This document shows positions 24,043 through 33,149 of a DNA stretch of 64,000 nt, one piece after another. Positions within the stretch are counted from its first letter, which is position 1. The number at the start of each line of letters is the position of its first letter. This stretch comes from BAIKAL-G1 sp943369525 (lineage in GTDB: Bacteria; Cyanobacteriota; Cyanobacteriia; PCC-6307; Cyanobiaceae): NCBI GenBank assembly GCA_943369525.1, contig CALRNL020000003.1, positions 124,001-188,000 on the forward strand, in the 5' to 3' direction. The notes beneath the pieces are model-generated. The model was not told the DNA's origin and ran no database searches. It was given only the letters and a program-made list of their open reading frames with translations. A program made the translations under genes and the position numbers.

Positions 24043-24726
24043 ATGTCGGTGTCAGCCCCCTACTACGGCGATTCCGCGGTGATGCGCACGCCGCCGCCCG
24101 ATCTGCCCTCCCTGCTGCTCAAGGAGCGCATCGTCTACCTGGGCCTGCCCCTGTTCAGCGACGACGACGCCAAGCGCCAGATGGGCATTGACGTGACCGA
24201 GCTGATCATTGCCCAGTTGCTGTTCTTGGAATTTGATAATCCGGACAAGCCGATCTTCTTTTACATCAACTCCACCGGCACCAGCTGGTATTCCGGTGAT
24301 GCGATCGGCTTTGAAACCGAAGCCTTCGCCATCGCCGACACCCTCAGCTACGTCAAGCCTCCGGTGCACACGATCTGCATCGGCCAGGCCATGGGCACAG
24401 CCGCCATGATCCTTTCGGCCGGCACCAAGGGCCACCGGGCCGCCCTGCCCCACGCCTCGATCGTGTTGCACCAGCCCCGCAGCGGTGCCCGCGGCCAGGC
24501 CACCGACATCCAAATTCGGGCCAAGGAAGTGCTGCACAACAAGCACACCATGCTTGAAATGCTCTCCCGCAACACGGGCCGCAGCGTTGAGCAGCTCTCC
24601 AAGGATTCCGACCGGATGACTTACCTCACCGCTGCCGAAGCGGTGGAGTATGGCCTGATCGATCGGGTGCTGACCAGCCAGAAGGAGTTGCCGACAGCCT
24701 TGCCCAGCTCGGCCGGCATCGGCTGA
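24043..24726 (+). CDS. clpR: ClpR, catalytically inactive Clp protease subunit
   Basis: 227-residue ClpP-family subunit. The position of the catalytic Ser is Gly here: IGQAMGTAAMILSAGTKG instead of G-x-A-A-S-M-G. The His of the triad is kept in VLHQPRSG and an Asp in KDSDRMTYL. This matches the ClpR subunit of cyanobacteria, which assembles with ClpP3 in a mixed ring and docks with ClpC. The start ATG at 24043 is 31 nt after the upstream stop and the gene is followed by clpP3 after 171 nt, the usual cyanobacterial arrangement. Expected role: structural subunit of the essential ClpP3/R core. Confidence 0.92.
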   Translation: MSVSAPYYGDSAVMRTPPPDLPSLLLKERIVYLGLPLFSDDDAKRQMGIDVTELIIAQLLFLEFDNPDKPIFFYINSTGTSWYSGDAIGFETEAFAIADTLSYVKPPVHTICIGQAMGTAAMILSAGTKGHRAALPHASIVLHQPRSGARGQATDIQIRAKEVLHNKHTMLEMLSRNTGRSVEQLSKDSDRMTYLTAAEAVEYGLIDRVLTSQKELPTALPSSAGIG

Positions 24727-24897
24727 GCTCCTGGGCTTCGGCTTGGCCGGGCCCAAGCGCCGTCTGTGAAGACGGTGCTCCCTGGGCCCGGCCAGCCCCC
24801 TGAGGCCAGTCCGTCCAGCCAGCCCCATCCGCTTCCGCCGGATCCGGCCCCACGCTTTCCGTCCAGTTCCGCCCGCCACCGCCGCCTCCCCCGAGCC

Positions 24898-25509
24898 ATG
24901 CCCATCGGCACCCCCAGCGTTCCTTACCGCCTTCCTGGCAGCCAGTACGAGCGCTGGGTTGACATCTATACCCGCCTCGGTGTGGAGCGGATCCTGTTTC
25001 TTGGCTCCGAGGTCAATGACGCGATCGCCAACAGCCTGGTGGCCCAGATGCTGTATCTCGATTCCGAGGACAGCTCCAAGCCGATCTATCTGTACATCAA
25101 TTCGCCGGGGGGATCGGTGACCGCCGGTCTGGCGATCTTCGACACGATGCAATACGTGAAATCCGATGTGGTGACGATCTGCGTCGGTCTGGCGGCCTCG
25201 ATGGGGGCCTTCCTGCTGGCCGCTGGCACCAAGGGCAAACGGCTGGCCCTGCCCCACAGCCGGATCATGATCCACCAGCCCCTGGGCGGCACCAGCCAGC
25301 GCCAGGCCAGCGACATCGAGATCGAAGCGCGTGAAATCCTTCGCATCAAGGACATGCTCAACCAGAGCCTGGCCGACATGAGCGGCCAGAGCCTCGAAAA
25401 GATCGCCAAGGACACAGACCGGGACTACTTCCTAAGCGCCGCCGAAGCCAAGGACTACGGCCTGATCGACCGGGTGATCTCCCATCCCACCGAGGCTGCC
25501 GCCTCCTGA
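24898..25509 (+). CDS. clpP3: ATP-dependent Clp protease proteolytic subunit
   Basis: 203-residue serine protease subunit. All triad residues are present: Ser in VGLAASMGAFLLAAGTKG, His in RIMIHQPLGG, and Asp in KDTDRDYFLSAAEAKDYGLID. YLYINSPGGSVTAGLAIFDTM is the substrate-binding strand. Start ATG 24898 (MPIGTPSVPYRLPG). Placed after clpR on the same strand, it corresponds to ClpP3 of the ClpP3/R complex; the numbering is inferred from position. Confidence 0.94.
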   Translation: MPIGTPSVPYRLPGSQYERWVDIYTRLGVERILFLGSEVNDAIANSLVAQMLYLDSEDSSKPIYLYINSPGGSVTAGLAIFDTMQYVKSDVVTICVGLAASMGAFLLAAGTKGKRLALPHSRIMIHQPLGGTSQRQASDIEIEAREILRIKDMLNQSLADMSGQSLEKIAKDTDRDYFLSAAEAKDYGLIDRVISHPTEAAAS

Positions 25510-25668
25510 GCGGCCCCTGCGGGCGCCCCTGGGCCCAAGGGGATAGCAACCTTGATCGGGGGGGCACTCCGCCGCCACCCCCAGGCCCTAGGGCCAGGCC
25601 CCTGCCGAGACCATTTCCCTGGCAGGCGCTTTCGTAAGCTCCTGTTTTGCCCTGAGCGCGCACGCCTG

Positions 25669-26664
25669 ATGGCCAAGCTTTATTACGACACCGACGCCGA
25701 CCTCAGCCTGCTGAACGGCAAGACGGTGGCCATCATTGGCTACGGCTCCCAGGGCCATGCCCATGCCCTGAACCTCAAGGACAGCGGCGTCAACGTGGTG
25801 GTGGGCCTCTATGAAGGCAGCCGCTCGGCCGAGAAGGCCAAGGCCGATGGCCTGGAAGTGCTCAGCGTCGCCGCGGCCTCGGCCAAGGCCGACTGGATCA
25901 TGGTGCTGCTGCCCGATGAGTTCCAGAAGGCGGTCTATGACGCCGAGATCGCGCCCAACCTGGCGGCCGGCAAGGTGCTGAGCTTCGCCCACGGCTTCAA
26001 CATCCGCTTCGAGTTGATCAAGCCGCCGGCCGATGTCGATGTGGTGATGATCGCGCCCAAGGGGCCCGGCCACACCGTGCGCTGGGAATACCAAAACGCC
26101 ATGGGCGTGCCCGCCCTGTTCGCCATCCACCAGGACGCCAGTGGCCACGCCCGGGCCCTGGCCATGGCCTACGCCAAGGGGATCGGCGGCACCCGGGCCG
26201 GCATCCTGGAGACCAACTTCAAGGAAGAAACCGAAACCGACCTGTTCGGCGAGCAGGCGGTGCTCTGCGGCGGCCTCTCCGAGCTGGTCAAGGCCGGTTT
26301 CGAGACCCTGGTGGAAGCGGGCTATCAGCCGGAGCTGGCCTACTTCGAGTGCCTGCATGAGGTGAAGCTGATCGTCGATCTGATGGTGAAGGGCGGCCTC
26401 ACCGCCATGCGCGATTCGATCTCCAACACCGCCGAATACGGTGATTATGTGAGCGGTCCGCGCCTGATCACGGCCGAAACCAAGGCCGAGATGAAGCGCA
26501 TCCTCGGCGACATCCAGGACGGCACCTTCGCCCGCAATTTTGTGGCCGAGTGCGAAGCCGGCAAGCCGGAGATGAACCGCATCCGCGAGCGCGATGCCCA
26601 GCACCCGATCGAGCAGGTGGGCAAGGGCCTGCGCGCCATGTTCAGCTGGCTGAAGACCGCCTGA
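25669..26664 (+). CDS. ilvC: Ketol-acid reductoisomerase
   Basis: NADPH- and Mg-dependent enzyme of branched-chain amino acid synthesis. Start ATG 25669 (MAKLYYDTDADLSLL). Features: VAIIGYGSQGHAHALNLKDSG (Rossmann), the NADPH-selecting loop GLYEGSRSAEKA, IAPKGPGHTVRWEY, the catalytic His region, KEETETDLFGEQAVLCGGL and LIVDLMVKGG, then ISNTAEYGDY. 331 residues, the class I length. It lies 37 nt before cbiB, same strand. Confidence 0.97.
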   Translation: MAKLYYDTDADLSLLNGKTVAIIGYGSQGHAHALNLKDSGVNVVVGLYEGSRSAEKAKADGLEVLSVAAASAKADWIMVLLPDEFQKAVYDAEIAPNLAAGKVLSFAHGFNIRFELIKPPADVDVVMIAPKGPGHTVRWEYQNAMGVPALFAIHQDASGHARALAMAYAKGIGGTRAGILETNFKEETETDLFGEQAVLCGGLSELVKAGFETLVEAGYQPELAYFECLHEVKLIVDLMVKGGLTAMRDSISNTAEYGDYVSGPRLITAETKAEMKRILGDIQDGTFARNFVAECEAGKPEMNRIRERDAQHPIEQVGKGLRAMFSWLKTA

Positions 26665-26701
26665 TCCGGACCGTGGGTTCCCCTAGCGGCCCGGTGTCGC
26701 C

Positions 26702-27838
26702 ATGAGCCTGGCCCTTGGGGTGGAGTCCGTTGGGATCCACCCCTTTTTGCTGGTGGTGCTGGCCTGCGGCCTCGACCGGCTGCTGGGCGATCCGCCGGGC
26801 TGGCCCCATCCCGTGGTGGTGATGGGCTGGTGGATCAGCCGCCTACGCCGCCTGGCCGAAGCCTGGGCCGGCGACCGCCCCTGGGCCCTGCGCCTGGCCG
26901 GTTGTGCCATCACCAGCTTGCTCGTGGGCGGCAGCGCTCTGGCGGGCTGGGGACTGGAGCAGCTGGCCCGCCTTTGGCCAGCCCTGGGCCTGCCCCTGGT
27001 GCTGGTCGGCCTGGCCAGTGCCCTGGCGGGCAAAGGCTTGGAGCAGGCGGTTGAAGCCGTGTTGGCGGTGTTGCCCGAGGTTGAGGTTTCCGAAACTGTG
27101 GTGCTGGAGCCCGAGCTGGCTGGGCCGGCGGCGCCCAATCCGGGGCTGTTGGAAGCGCAGGCCCCCCCACCCGGCGACCTGGAGCCCGGGCCCCTGGAGC
27201 CGGCCCGCCAACGGCTGGCCTGGTTTGTGGGCCGCGACACGGCCAACCTGGACCGGGCCTCCATCCTGCGGGCGGCGGCCGAAAGCGCCAGTGAAAACGC
27301 CGTGGACGGGCTGTTTGGTCCCCTGTTCTGGATGCTGATCGGCTCGGCCCTGCTGCTCGTTGGCGGTGGCCCGGCCAACCCGGGCCCCCTGGCCCTGGCC
27401 TGGGCCTACAAGGCCAGCAGCACCCTCGATTCCATGCTGGGCTACCGCCGGGGCCGCCTGCTCTGGCTGGGCACGGCCGGGGCCCGACTCGATGACCTGT
27501 TGACGTGGCTGCCCTGCCGCCTGGTGGCCCTGGGGCTGCCCCTGGCGGCGGGCCAACCGCTGCAAACCTGGCGCCTGTTCCAGGCGGCCCTGGCCGATGG
27601 CGCCGCCGATCCCTCCCCGAATGCGGGGGTGTCCCAGGCGGCCTACGCCCATGCCGTGGGGGTGCAGCTGGGCGGAGCCAACCGCTACGGCGGCCAATGG
27701 CGCCAGAAACCCCTGCTGGCCCAGGGGCAACCCCTGCCCGATCGGGCGGCGATTTTGAAGATCCTGGCCTTAAGCCGCCGGCTAGAAGCCCTTTGGCTGG
27801 CGTTGGCCCTAGGGGTTGCTTGGGCCTGGCTTCAGTAG
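26702..27838 (+). CDS. cbiB: Adenosylcobinamide-phosphate synthase
   Basis: Integral membrane enzyme (CbiB/CobD) attaching aminopropanol phosphate to adenosylcobyric acid in B12 or pseudo-B12 synthesis. 378 residues. N-terminal CGLDRLLGDPPGWPHPVVVMGWWI is the family signature; then a variable Pro/Glu-rich loop (about 125-175), and ARQRLAWFVGRDTANLDRASILRAAAESASENAVDGLFGPLFWM, AYKASSTLDSMLGYR, and SQAAYAHAVGVQLGGANRYGG (conserved C-terminal signature). Several membrane segments. The 3' end overlaps the convergent sugar transferase gene by 7 nt. Confidence 0.93.
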   Translation: MSLALGVESVGIHPFLLVVLACGLDRLLGDPPGWPHPVVVMGWWISRLRRLAEAWAGDRPWALRLAGCAITSLLVGGSALAGWGLEQLARLWPALGLPLVLVGLASALAGKGLEQAVEAVLAVLPEVEVSETVVLEPELAGPAAPNPGLLEAQAPPPGDLEPGPLEPARQRLAWFVGRDTANLDRASILRAAAESASENAVDGLFGPLFWMLIGSALLLVGGGPANPGPLALAWAYKASSTLDSMLGYRRGRLLWLGTAGARLDDLLTWLPCRLVALGLPLAAGQPLQTWRLFQAALADGAADPSPNAGVSQAAYAHAVGVQLGGANRYGGQWRQKPLLAQGQPLPDRAAILKILALSRRLEALWLALALGVAWAWLQ

Positions 27839-28590
27839 GCGCCGCGATCGCGGGGGAACAGGATCACGCCGATCGTGCGCAGGATGATCTGCAGATCGAG
27901 CCAGAACGTGCGGTTACGGGCGTAATGGAGATCGAGCCTCACCCGGTTGGGGTAGCTGAGGTTGTTGCGGCCCGACACCTGCCAAAGGCCCGTCAGGCCC
28001 GGACGCACCGCTAGCACCGCATCCATCGAGCGGCCATAGCGCTCCAGCTCGTCCCACACGATCGGCCGGGGCCCCACCACACTCATCTGGCCCTTGAGCA
28101 CATTGATGAACTGGGGCAGTTCATCGAGGCTGGAGCGGCGCAAAAAGCGGCCGATCGGGGTGATGCGGGGATCGGCCTTCAGTTTGAAATCCCGGGCGAA
28201 TTCGGCGCGCAATTCCTCTGAAGAGGCCAAGACTGAGGCCAGATGGCGGTCGGCATCCTTGCGCATCGTGCGGAACTTGATGCAGCCGAAGGATTTGTAG
28301 CCCCGGCCAATGCGGCGCTGCACGTAGAACACCGAGCCGCGCGAACTCAGCTTCACCACCACCGCCAGCACCACAAACACCGGCGCGCCCAGGGTTAACA
28401 CCCCCAGCGAGAAGACGATGTCGCCGCAGCGCTTGATCAGCCGGCCCCGGCGCGACTGGCGCGCCAGCAACCGATGGGCCGTGGGATCGGCCGGAATCGT
28501 GGCCAGGGGACTCAAACGCTGCGCCCCCCCTGGGGAAGATGACTGTATTAAAGGGGCCCAGCCCCTAGCGATCTGGGCTGGGGCGGTCAC
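27832..28590 (-). CDS. Polyprenyl-phosphate sugar-1-phosphate transferase (WbaP-like)
   Basis: 252-residue initiating transferase for exopolysaccharide or O-antigen synthesis; moves a sugar phosphate from a UDP-sugar to undecaprenyl phosphate in the inner membrane. One hydrophobic hairpin (IVFSLGVLTLGAPVFVVLAVVVKL) is followed by the bacterial sugar transferase domain: SRGSVFYVQRRIGRGYKSFGCIKFRTM, DPRITPIGRFLRRSSLDELPQFINVLKGQMSVVGPRP, RPGLTGLWQVSGRNNLSYPNRVRLD. All conserved blocks are present. Start GTG 28590. Next upstream on the same strand is a glycosyltransferase (84 nt), so they probably act in one polysaccharide pathway. Confidence 0.92.
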   Translation of the reverse strand: MTAPAQIARGWAPLIQSSSPGGAQRLSPLATIPADPTAHRLLARQSRRGRLIKRCGDIVFSLGVLTLGAPVFVVLAVVVKLSSRGSVFYVQRRIGRGYKSFGCIKFRTMRKDADRHLASVLASSEELRAEFARDFKLKADPRITPIGRFLRRSSLDELPQFINVLKGQMSVVGPRPIVWDELERYGRSMDAVLAVRPGLTGLWQVSGRNNLSYPNRVRLDLHYARNRTFWLDLQIILRTIGVILFPRDRGAY

Positions 28591-28674
28591 TCAGGCCAGA
28601 GGCACACAAAATGGCGCCCCCCCAATTGGGGCGAGCCGCCCAGGGCTGCTCCGCTGCTGGGGCCTCGCCAAGCC

Positions 28675-29877
28675 TCAGGATTCGGCTTCGGTCCAGGCCA
28701 GGGCCGTGCTGCGCCGGGCCCGATGCAAGCGATGCTGGTGCCAGGCCCGCTCAACCACATCGGCGAACCGTTGGCGGAACTGGGCCCCACTGAAGCGCCC
28801 GGCCCAGGCCCGCTGGCGTTCAGGCGGCAACTGGCGCCAGAGCTGGCCCTGGTGGAAGTGCTCCAGGGCGGCCACCAGGCTGGCGGCGCTCTGCTGGGGG
28901 AAGAGCAGGCCGGTGGGCTGGGCGATGCCTTGGTTCAGGCAGCGCACCGTATCCAGCAGGCCGCCGCCGCCAAAGCCGATCACCGGTGCCCCCGCAGCCA
29001 TCGCCTCCACCGGGGCGATGCCGAAATCTTCCAGGCCGGCAAACACATAGGCGCGGCAGCGCTCGAGCAGCCCATTCACCACGGCGGCATCCTGGCGACC
29101 CAGCAGGGTCACGGTCGGGCCGGCCAGGGCTTGCAACCGTTGCCGCTCAGGACCATCGCCCACCACCACCAGGGGGAGGCCGGTGCGGTTGAAGGCCTCA
29201 ATCACCAGGTCGACCCGCTTGTAGGGCACCAGCCGACAGAGACAGAGATAGCTGTCATCGCGGGGCTGGTCCCAGCGGAAACGCTCCACGGCGACCGGTG
29301 GGTGCACCACCTCGGCGCGGCGGCCCCAGTAGCGGCGGATGCGTGCGGCCGTGAACCGGGAGTTGGCCACCAGCTGGTCGGGCCGCTGGCTGCTGGCCAG
29401 ATCCCATTGGCGCAGCTGGTGCAGCTGCAGTCGAATCAGGGGACCGAGGGGACTGCGGGCCAGGGCCGATTGGGCCAGGTAGGCGTGCATCTGGTCCCAG
29501 GCGTAACGCACGGGGGTGTGCACATAACTGACATGCAGCTGGTCTGGACTGGTTAACACCCCCTTGGCCACCAGGTGGCTGCTGCTCACCACCAGGGGGT
29601 AGGCGCCCAGGTCGAGCTGCTCGATCGCCAGGGGCAACAGGGGCAGGTAGTGCTGCACATGGCTGATGCCCCAGGGCAGGGCCTGGATCAAGCTGGTCTG
29701 GATCGAGCGGCCCGACAGCCAGCTCCCTGGCCGGCGACTTTCGCCATCCACCAGGGCATGGAGCTGGGGCTGACCCAGGAGCTGATCCAGTTCCCGCACC
29801 ACCAGCTCGGCCCCCCCGACCGAGCGGGGCGTGAACCATTCGTGCACCAGGGCCGCCGGGCCAGGGAGGGAGCTCAT
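28675..29877 (-). CDS. Glycosyltransferase family 4-type
   Basis: 400-residue GT-B fold enzyme. Start ATG 29877 (a GTG at 29886 is also in frame). N-terminal domain: AALVHEWFTPRSVGGAELVVRELD, LVVSSSHLVAKGV, YVHTPVRYAWDQM. C-terminal nucleotide-sugar domain: VVHPPVAVERF, YLCLCRLVPYKRVDLVIEAFN, LVVVGDGPERQRLQ, then the donor-binding GLEDFGIAPVEAMAAGAPVIGFGGGGLLDTV with the EX7E motif. The pattern resembles mannosyl/rhamnosyltransferases of polysaccharide clusters; donor and acceptor unknown. Probably works with the neighbouring sugar-phosphate transferase. Confidence 0.88.
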   Translation of the reverse strand: MSSLPGPAALVHEWFTPRSVGGAELVVRELDQLLGQPQLHALVDGESRRPGSWLSGRSIQTSLIQALPWGISHVQHYLPLLPLAIEQLDLGAYPLVVSSSHLVAKGVLTSPDQLHVSYVHTPVRYAWDQMHAYLAQSALARSPLGPLIRLQLHQLRQWDLASSQRPDQLVANSRFTAARIRRYWGRRAEVVHPPVAVERFRWDQPRDDSYLCLCRLVPYKRVDLVIEAFNRTGLPLVVVGDGPERQRLQALAGPTVTLLGRQDAAVVNGLLERCRAYVFAGLEDFGIAPVEAMAAGAPVIGFGGGGLLDTVRCLNQGIAQPTGLLFPQQSAASLVAALEHFHQGQLWRQLPPERQRAWAGRFSGAQFRQRFADVVERAWHQHRLHRARRSTALAWTEAES

Positions 29878-29987
29878 GGGCCGCACCCTAGGGGGCTAGG
29901 GGCCAGGTCCCAATCGGATCACAAAAGCTGTCAAGCCGTTGCCGCGCTTCGCCGCCATCTCGATGCTGGACGCAGCAATGGCCAACC

Positions 29988-30230
29988 ATGCCGATTCGCG
30001 CCTTACTGGAAGAGTCCCTGGTGGAGCCCTCGATCGGGGAAACACCTTGCTTTATCTGGCATGCCACGCCCGTGGGTATCGCGGCCCTGTGGCGCCGGGG
30101 CCAGGCACCCACCCCTCCGCCCTTTGATGATGCCCTTAAGGAAGGCCTGGCCGTGGGCCTGGACCTCAGCCGCGAGGAAAGGGAATTTCACCAACTGGAC
30201 GCGGGCTTGGTGCTGTTGTTCCACAGCTGA
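29988..30230 (+). CDS. Small hypothetical protein
   Basis: 80 residues, start ATG 29988 (MPIRALLEESLVEPSIGETP). Soluble, with normal amino acid balance and a charged C-terminal half (LDLSREEREFHQLDAG), ending in a short hydrophobic stretch. No domain recognised. It is divergent from the glycosyltransferase (110 nt). The overlapping minus-strand frame looks much less protein-like. Probably real but not certain. Confidence 0.5.
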   Translation: MPIRALLEESLVEPSIGETPCFIWHATPVGIAALWRRGQAPTPPPFDDALKEGLAVGLDLSREEREFHQLDAGLVLLFHS

Positions 30231-30853
30231 GGTTGTTGACCCATGCTGGGTTGGCGCGCCCGCAGCTTCGGATCCCAGGCCAGCCCGGCGCTGCCGATCC
30301 AGTCGCGAGTGGTTGAACCCATCGAGATCAGGCCAGCCTGGACACCAGAACCGGCTTGCTAAAAACAAGATTTGCCAAAAACAAGAGTTCTACCTAAAGA
30401 TTTCGACCACGTTTACGCCGATGCCCCAACTGATCATTGGTTGATCCCCGTGCGATTTCAGGTGAAAACCCGAGTGGCCACTTCCACCACGGCAAACCCG
30501 ATCAGGGCCATCAAGGCCAACAGGGAACTCACTTGAGACACAGCCGAATCCCCAAACTGGGCCAATCCTAAAGAAAATCTGTAGGAGCGCCGGTTCCTGG
30601 CGGGCAAGGTCGCAATTCAACACACCCAGGCCCCGGGGGCAGCCCCATGGGGACAACGACCCATGGCTTAAGGGAGCCTTAGGCCCCATGGGCGAAGCCG
30701 CCCCGGCGCAGCTGGGCCCGAAAGGTTCCTGGCCCGGCCCGGGCCATGGCCATGGGTCTGCCTGAACGTTGTTGAGAGCGGCCCCAGGCCCTGGAGGGGC
30801 CATCGATCCAGGAGGGACGGGGCCAGGCCAAGATCGGCGAGCCCTGATGGCAA
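30231..30853. other. Intergenic region of about 620 bp
   Basis: No convincing long gene. It contains a near-repeat of AAAACAAGA about 16 bp apart (30360-30390) and a 27-codon minus-strand frame with one predicted membrane segment at 30458-30541. AT-rich patches at 30355-30420 and 30560-30590 could hold promoters. Confidence 0.5.
30458..30541 (-). CDS. Possible 27-residue single-span membrane peptide
   Basis: GTG-started frame with a hydrophobic core (SSLLALMALIGFAVVEVATR) flanked by a polar N-terminus and a basic residue. A GGGGA sequence about 8 nt upstream could be a ribosome binding site and an AT-rich stretch lies further up. The size and shape are like the many one-helix photosynthetic or regulatory peptides of cyanobacteria, but it matches none that I recognise. 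A chance frame is quite possible. Confidence 0.25.
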   Translation of the reverse strand: MSQVSSLLALMALIGFAVVEVATRVFT

Positions 30854-31789
30854 TCAGGGCAGGGAGCATGCTGCCGAAGCAACGGGAATCCCAGGGCTGG
30901 CCCCATCGGCGTGACCACCAAAGCCGATCAGTTCTGGATAGGTCTTAAGCCAGGGATGGAGCCGGCTCCTCAAGTCGGCAAGGAGTTTGAGCAAGCGCGG
31001 ATGGCTTGCAAATTCCCGTTTGACCACTAAATTGTCTCCTACCATGAAGGGGAGTTGCAGGGGTAGGAAGTAGTGGGGTTGGGGATAAAATTTAACTGAA
31101 AAGATCGACGCATAGCCAACCAGTAACTCCGATTCCCAGCGCCCTTCCCATTTGTCTCGGCTGTATCGGCTGATCCTGGAGGGAGAATTCCACAGGCCCA
31201 AGGCTTTTAAGGAGGCCTCCAGTTTCGGGAAGGCCCCATCGGGTAGGGCCAGGGATGGGTACTGGGAAACCTGCTCAAGGGTCAGCCCATCTCCGGCGGC
31301 CCGTAGGGGGTGATTGTGGCCAACTACGAGGCTGATTGGATGTCGCAACAGGGGGAAAGAAGCGAACTCTGGATCATTCTCGTCAGGCACATCAGGATAG
31401 GCGCCGATCCAGGCATCCAGGATGCTATTTCGCAGAAAGCTTAGGGGCTGCTGCACATTGAGAAAATCATGATTCCCCGGCAGCCAGCCATCCGGTGTGG
31501 GATCAAGGTAGGGTTTCGCTGACCAATACATGGCCTCAATCCGAAGGGCCCGGCCGCCTAACCAGCGATGGTGCTGATGCACGACCCGCTCAAGATTGAT
31601 TAGATTTGCATTGCCTTTGAGATGCCATTCTCCGTTGTGCTTGGAAGCATTGATGCTGAATATGGTCTCGCAGCGGTTGATATTGCGGCTGATTGTTGAT
31701 TGGTGTTGCCCAAGGCGCTTGGAGGCAATGGCGCCCGAGCGGAGCCAGAGTACGGCATCAAGGCATGCGAGAGTATCAACATCGACCAC
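30854..31789 (-). CDS. LysR-like transcriptional regulator
   Basis: 311 residues. The N-terminus resembles an HTH_1 domain (LACLDAVLWLRSGAIASKRLGQHQSTISRNINRCETIFSI, about 7-46), with the helix-turn-helix around residues 18-38. A long effector-binding-like region follows (ILDAWIGAYPDVPDE, HPISLVVGHNHPLRAAGDGLTLEQVSQYPSLALPD). Unlike typical LTTRs, the linker helix is short and the ligand domain is divergent. Lower GC than the housekeeping genes nearby, with gene-poor flanks, which suggests an accessory gene. Target unknown. Confidence 0.7.
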   Translation of the reverse strand: MVDVDTLACLDAVLWLRSGAIASKRLGQHQSTISRNINRCETIFSINASKHNGEWHLKGNANLINLERVVHQHHRWLGGRALRIEAMYWSAKPYLDPTPDGWLPGNHDFLNVQQPLSFLRNSILDAWIGAYPDVPDENDPEFASFPLLRHPISLVVGHNHPLRAAGDGLTLEQVSQYPSLALPDGAFPKLEASLKALGLWNSPSRISRYSRDKWEGRWESELLVGYASIFSVKFYPQPHYFLPLQLPFMVGDNLVVKREFASHPRLLKLLADLRSRLHPWLKTYPELIGFGGHADGASPGIPVASAACSLP

Positions 31790-32373
31790 GTTGAATTTAG
31801 AGTAAACAATTAATTAATTCCCATTAGCCTAGCCCAAGCCTCCCCTGCCTTTAGCTGGATCCAGCTCAATCAATGCAAGATCTGCATTTAGTCCTGGCCT
31901 GGCCCTGGTCCGCCGGCCAGGTGGGCCGATCGTCTCTCCTGGCCCTAGGCCGGCAACCGCCAGCGAATGCCCGGTTGGGTAGGCCTGCTGCCGCCCTCGC
32001 CCCAGGGCATTCGGCGGGGGTGCTGGGCATGGAGGCATGGCGGGCAGGGGGGTGGGCCAGCGTTCTGCCCATGGACGCCTGTCTTGCCATCGGCTTGCAG
32101 GGGCTGGGGCATCTCCCCCGATTTGGCAATCGCCCCCGGTCCTCGCGCCCAGGATCCGCCAGGCCCGAGTGGCCGGCTCCGATGCGTTGATGCAGAACTT
32201 GCAACCGCAGCGATGGGCCCTGCCATTAGGGCAAGGGCGGCAATGGCTTCGGCCCGCTCTAGGGATTGTCGGTGGGGTTGGTAGCGTGCCGCACAGCGGA
32301 TTAGGGGGGACTGCTGTAATTCTGCAGCGGTTGGGCTCCTTCCGGGGCTCCTGATTTTAATAATTGTTAAATA
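31790..32373. other. Intergenic region of about 580 bp between two regulator genes
   Basis: Separates the divergent LysR-like and AraC-like genes. Open frames on both strands exist but have the low-complexity Gly/Pro/Arg composition expected from random GC-rich DNA. AT-rich ends at 31795-31825 (TTTAGAGTAAACAATTAATT) and 32350-32372 (TTTTAATAATTGTTAAATAG) probably contain the two promoters. Confidence 0.5.
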
Positions 32374-32880
32374 GTGCGACCCTCAACGTTTGCCACTGCA
32401 GCCGATATCCTCAGGAAATCGGCCAGTCTTTTTGAGCAACAGTTTCCCAGGCCCTTGGCGATCGCTGAGTTGGCAAGCCACTGCTATGTCAGTCCAAAAA
32501 CCTTGAGCAAGGTTTTTGTTGGCATTGTGGGTGAATCTCCAAGCACTACGATTAAGCGCTGGCGATTAAAGAAGCTGGCCCATTCGATTGTCCGCAAGCC
32601 AGAAGAGACCTTGCTGTGGCATGGGGGTGAAACCGGGATTGTATTTACACGCCTTGACAAACGTCTTTTTCGGGAAATGTATGGCCAAGACGTTTGTAGC
32701 TTTAGGCGAGCGCGGAACCCCATGCAGCAGCAAGCTTGCTCTTATATGCCTTGGGACGAACATTGTGATGTCGCAAGGGAAATTGAATTAGTTATTCAAG
32801 CCAGTGGCTGCAACCAGTCGGGGCCCATTGCGGCCAGCTCCAGCTGGCCTGCTGAGCTGGCTAGCTCAACGAGGATTTAG
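32374..32880 (+). CDS. AraC-type HTH transcriptional regulator
   Basis: 168 residues, GTG start. Residues about 10-75 form an AraC/XylS DNA-binding unit: FEQQFPRPLAIAELASHCYVSPKTLSKVFVGIVGESPSTTIKRWRLKKLAHSI, with the first HTH in IAELASHCYVSPKTLSKVF. The usual second HTH is not obvious, so the C-terminal half (90-168) may be a divergent or unrelated region with Cys-rich patches. Lower GC than the genome core. Ends overlap the convergent small gene by 4 nt. Confidence 0.72.
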   Translation: MRPSTFATAADILRKSASLFEQQFPRPLAIAELASHCYVSPKTLSKVFVGIVGESPSTTIKRWRLKKLAHSIVRKPEETLLWHGGETGIVFTRLDKRLFREMYGQDVCSFRRARNPMQQQACSYMPWDEHCDVAREIELVIQASGCNQSGPIAASSSWPAELASSTRI

Positions 32881-33149
32881 GGATGGTCCGTTAAAATTAG
32901 GTTCTCCATTTCAACCGTTAAGCCGCAGTCGTTGAAGTCCGAGGCTGGGGGTAGCCGCAATTCCCGCAACCATTCCACTAGGAAACGGCGATCCCGCATC
33001 GCCACCGCCATTTCGGCCACATCCAGTCCGCCATAGTCTTCGCGCCGGATCGATCGCTGCAAATCCTCAAGCTCAACGCAGATGGCGCGATAGAGGGCGT
33101 ATTCACGGTCGGTGAGGTGGATGATCGCCTTGCGATAGGTTTCAACCAT
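32877..33149 (-). CDS. Small hypothetical protein
   Basis: 90 residues, ATG start, acidic and helix-rich (YRAICVELEDLQRSIRREDYGGLDVAEMAVAMRDRRFLVEWLRELRLPP). No signal peptide, membrane segment or known domain. It converges on the AraC-type regulator with a 4-nt overlap of stop regions. Confidence 0.62.
   Translation of the reverse strand: MVETYRKAIIHLTDREYALYRAICVELEDLQRSIRREDYGGLDVAEMAVAMRDRRFLVEWLRELRLPPASDFNDCGLTVEMENLILTDHP

Noticed and set aside
31866..32354. Overlapping long frames on both strands between the two regulators
   Set aside because: Both strands are open equally and neither shows protein-like periodicity, so this is probably spacer with two promoters.
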